From Sphingomonas bacterium (GTDB lineage Bacteria > Pseudomonadota > Alphaproteobacteria > Sphingomonadales > Sphingomonadaceae): a DNA stretch of 6,112 bases. The DNA is taken from the NCBI RefSeq assembly GCF_903643065.1, contig NZ_CAHJWX010000131.1, positions 1 through 6,112 on the forward strand. The letters are read 5' to 3'. The notes under the pieces were generated by a model. The model was given only the letters and a program-made list of their open reading frames with translations, searched no databases and was not told where the DNA came from. Positions 6,041-6,112 of the stretch are shown here, piece by piece. The stretch's first letter is position 1. Each line of letters opens with the position of its first letter. The position numbers were made by a program, and so were the translations under genes.

Positions 6041-6112
6041 GATCGGCGTGCAAAAGGGACCCCCTTAGCGGGGTGATCGGCGTCCAAGAGGGACCCCTCA
6101 TTTCGATGGCGT
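6037..6112. mobile_element. Probable terminal segment of an IS21-type insertion sequence (partial)
   Basis: Two near-identical 23-base direct repeats lie at 6041-6063 and 6075-6097 (21 of 23 identical, period 34). Each runs from GATCGGCGT through to GGGACCCC. Between them ACCCC (6059-6063) and GGGGT (6070-6074) form a small palindrome. Repeated transposase-binding units close to the end are characteristic of the IS21 family (IstA/IstB), and the GGGACCCC-type ends look familiar from such elements in alphaproteobacteria, though this is recall rather than a search. The outer boundary is placed by a TG dinucleotide at 6037 or 6039 and by where receptor-like coding stops, with an uncertainty of several bases. 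No transposase gene is within the window. Confidence 0.6.
6041..6097. repeat. Tandemly spaced pair of 23-base direct repeats
   Basis: The copies at 6041-6063 and 6075-6097 differ at only two positions (bases 10 and 14 of the unit) and are separated by 11 bases, so the period is 34. They lie at the truncation point of the receptor gene and are most simply read as transposase-binding sites at an insertion-sequence end. More copies may lie beyond the window. Confidence 0.85.

Noticed and set aside
1..6112. CRISPR array, toxin-antitoxin pair or defence system
   Set aside because: No regularly spaced repeats of array type, no small paired genes with toxin features and no nuclease or helicase motifs were seen. 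The only spaced repeats are the two at 6041-6097.

Overview
The window looks like a chromosomal segment of a GC-rich alphaproteobacterium. A sphingomonad is a reasonable guess, because it carries an MCE-protein/PqiC-type lipoprotein operon end, a TonB-dependent receptor, GC-rich codon use and an alphaproteobacterial-looking tRNA-Val sequence. No marker gene fixes the taxon, so this is inference.

Layout. (1) Bases 1-705 hold the 3' end of a phospholipid/lipid-transport operon: the C-terminus of an MCE (MlaD/PqiB-like) protein overlaps the start of an ABC-transport auxiliary lipoprotein (PqiC family). (2) Immediately after it, at 720-764 on the minus strand, lies only the 3' half of a tRNA-Val(GAC): anticodon loop, variable loop, T-arm, acceptor strand and CCA. 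This is the usual form of an attachment-site scar left by a tyrosine-integrase element. Its polarity predicts conserved chromosome on the left and an integrated island on the right. (3) Bases 765-1148 hold no convincing gene. (4) Bases 1149-3461, minus strand, carry an AraC-family regulator, a decayed nitronate monooxygenase and a zinc-dependent alcohol dehydrogenase, in that transcription order. (5) Bases 3645-5196, plus strand and divergent from the regulator, carry an HSL-type alpha/beta hydrolase followed one base later by a PaiB-like FMN-binding split-barrel protein. (6) Bases 5183 to about 6040, minus strand, encode the C-terminal barrel of a TonB-dependent receptor. Its 3' end overlaps the end of the paiB-like gene by 14 bases, and its reading frame is lost next to a pair of 23-base direct repeats that look like the end of an IS21-type insertion sequence.

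Function. The right-hand genes read as a small accessory module for taking up and processing an unknown compound: outer-membrane receptor, esterase/lipase, alcohol dehydrogenase, flavin-binding protein and one regulator. It is eroding: one enzyme is a multiply broken pseudogene and the receptor is cut by a mobile element. I found no clearly new system. The points most worth checking are the tRNA scar, the fragmented nitronate monooxygenase, and the IS-truncated receptor.
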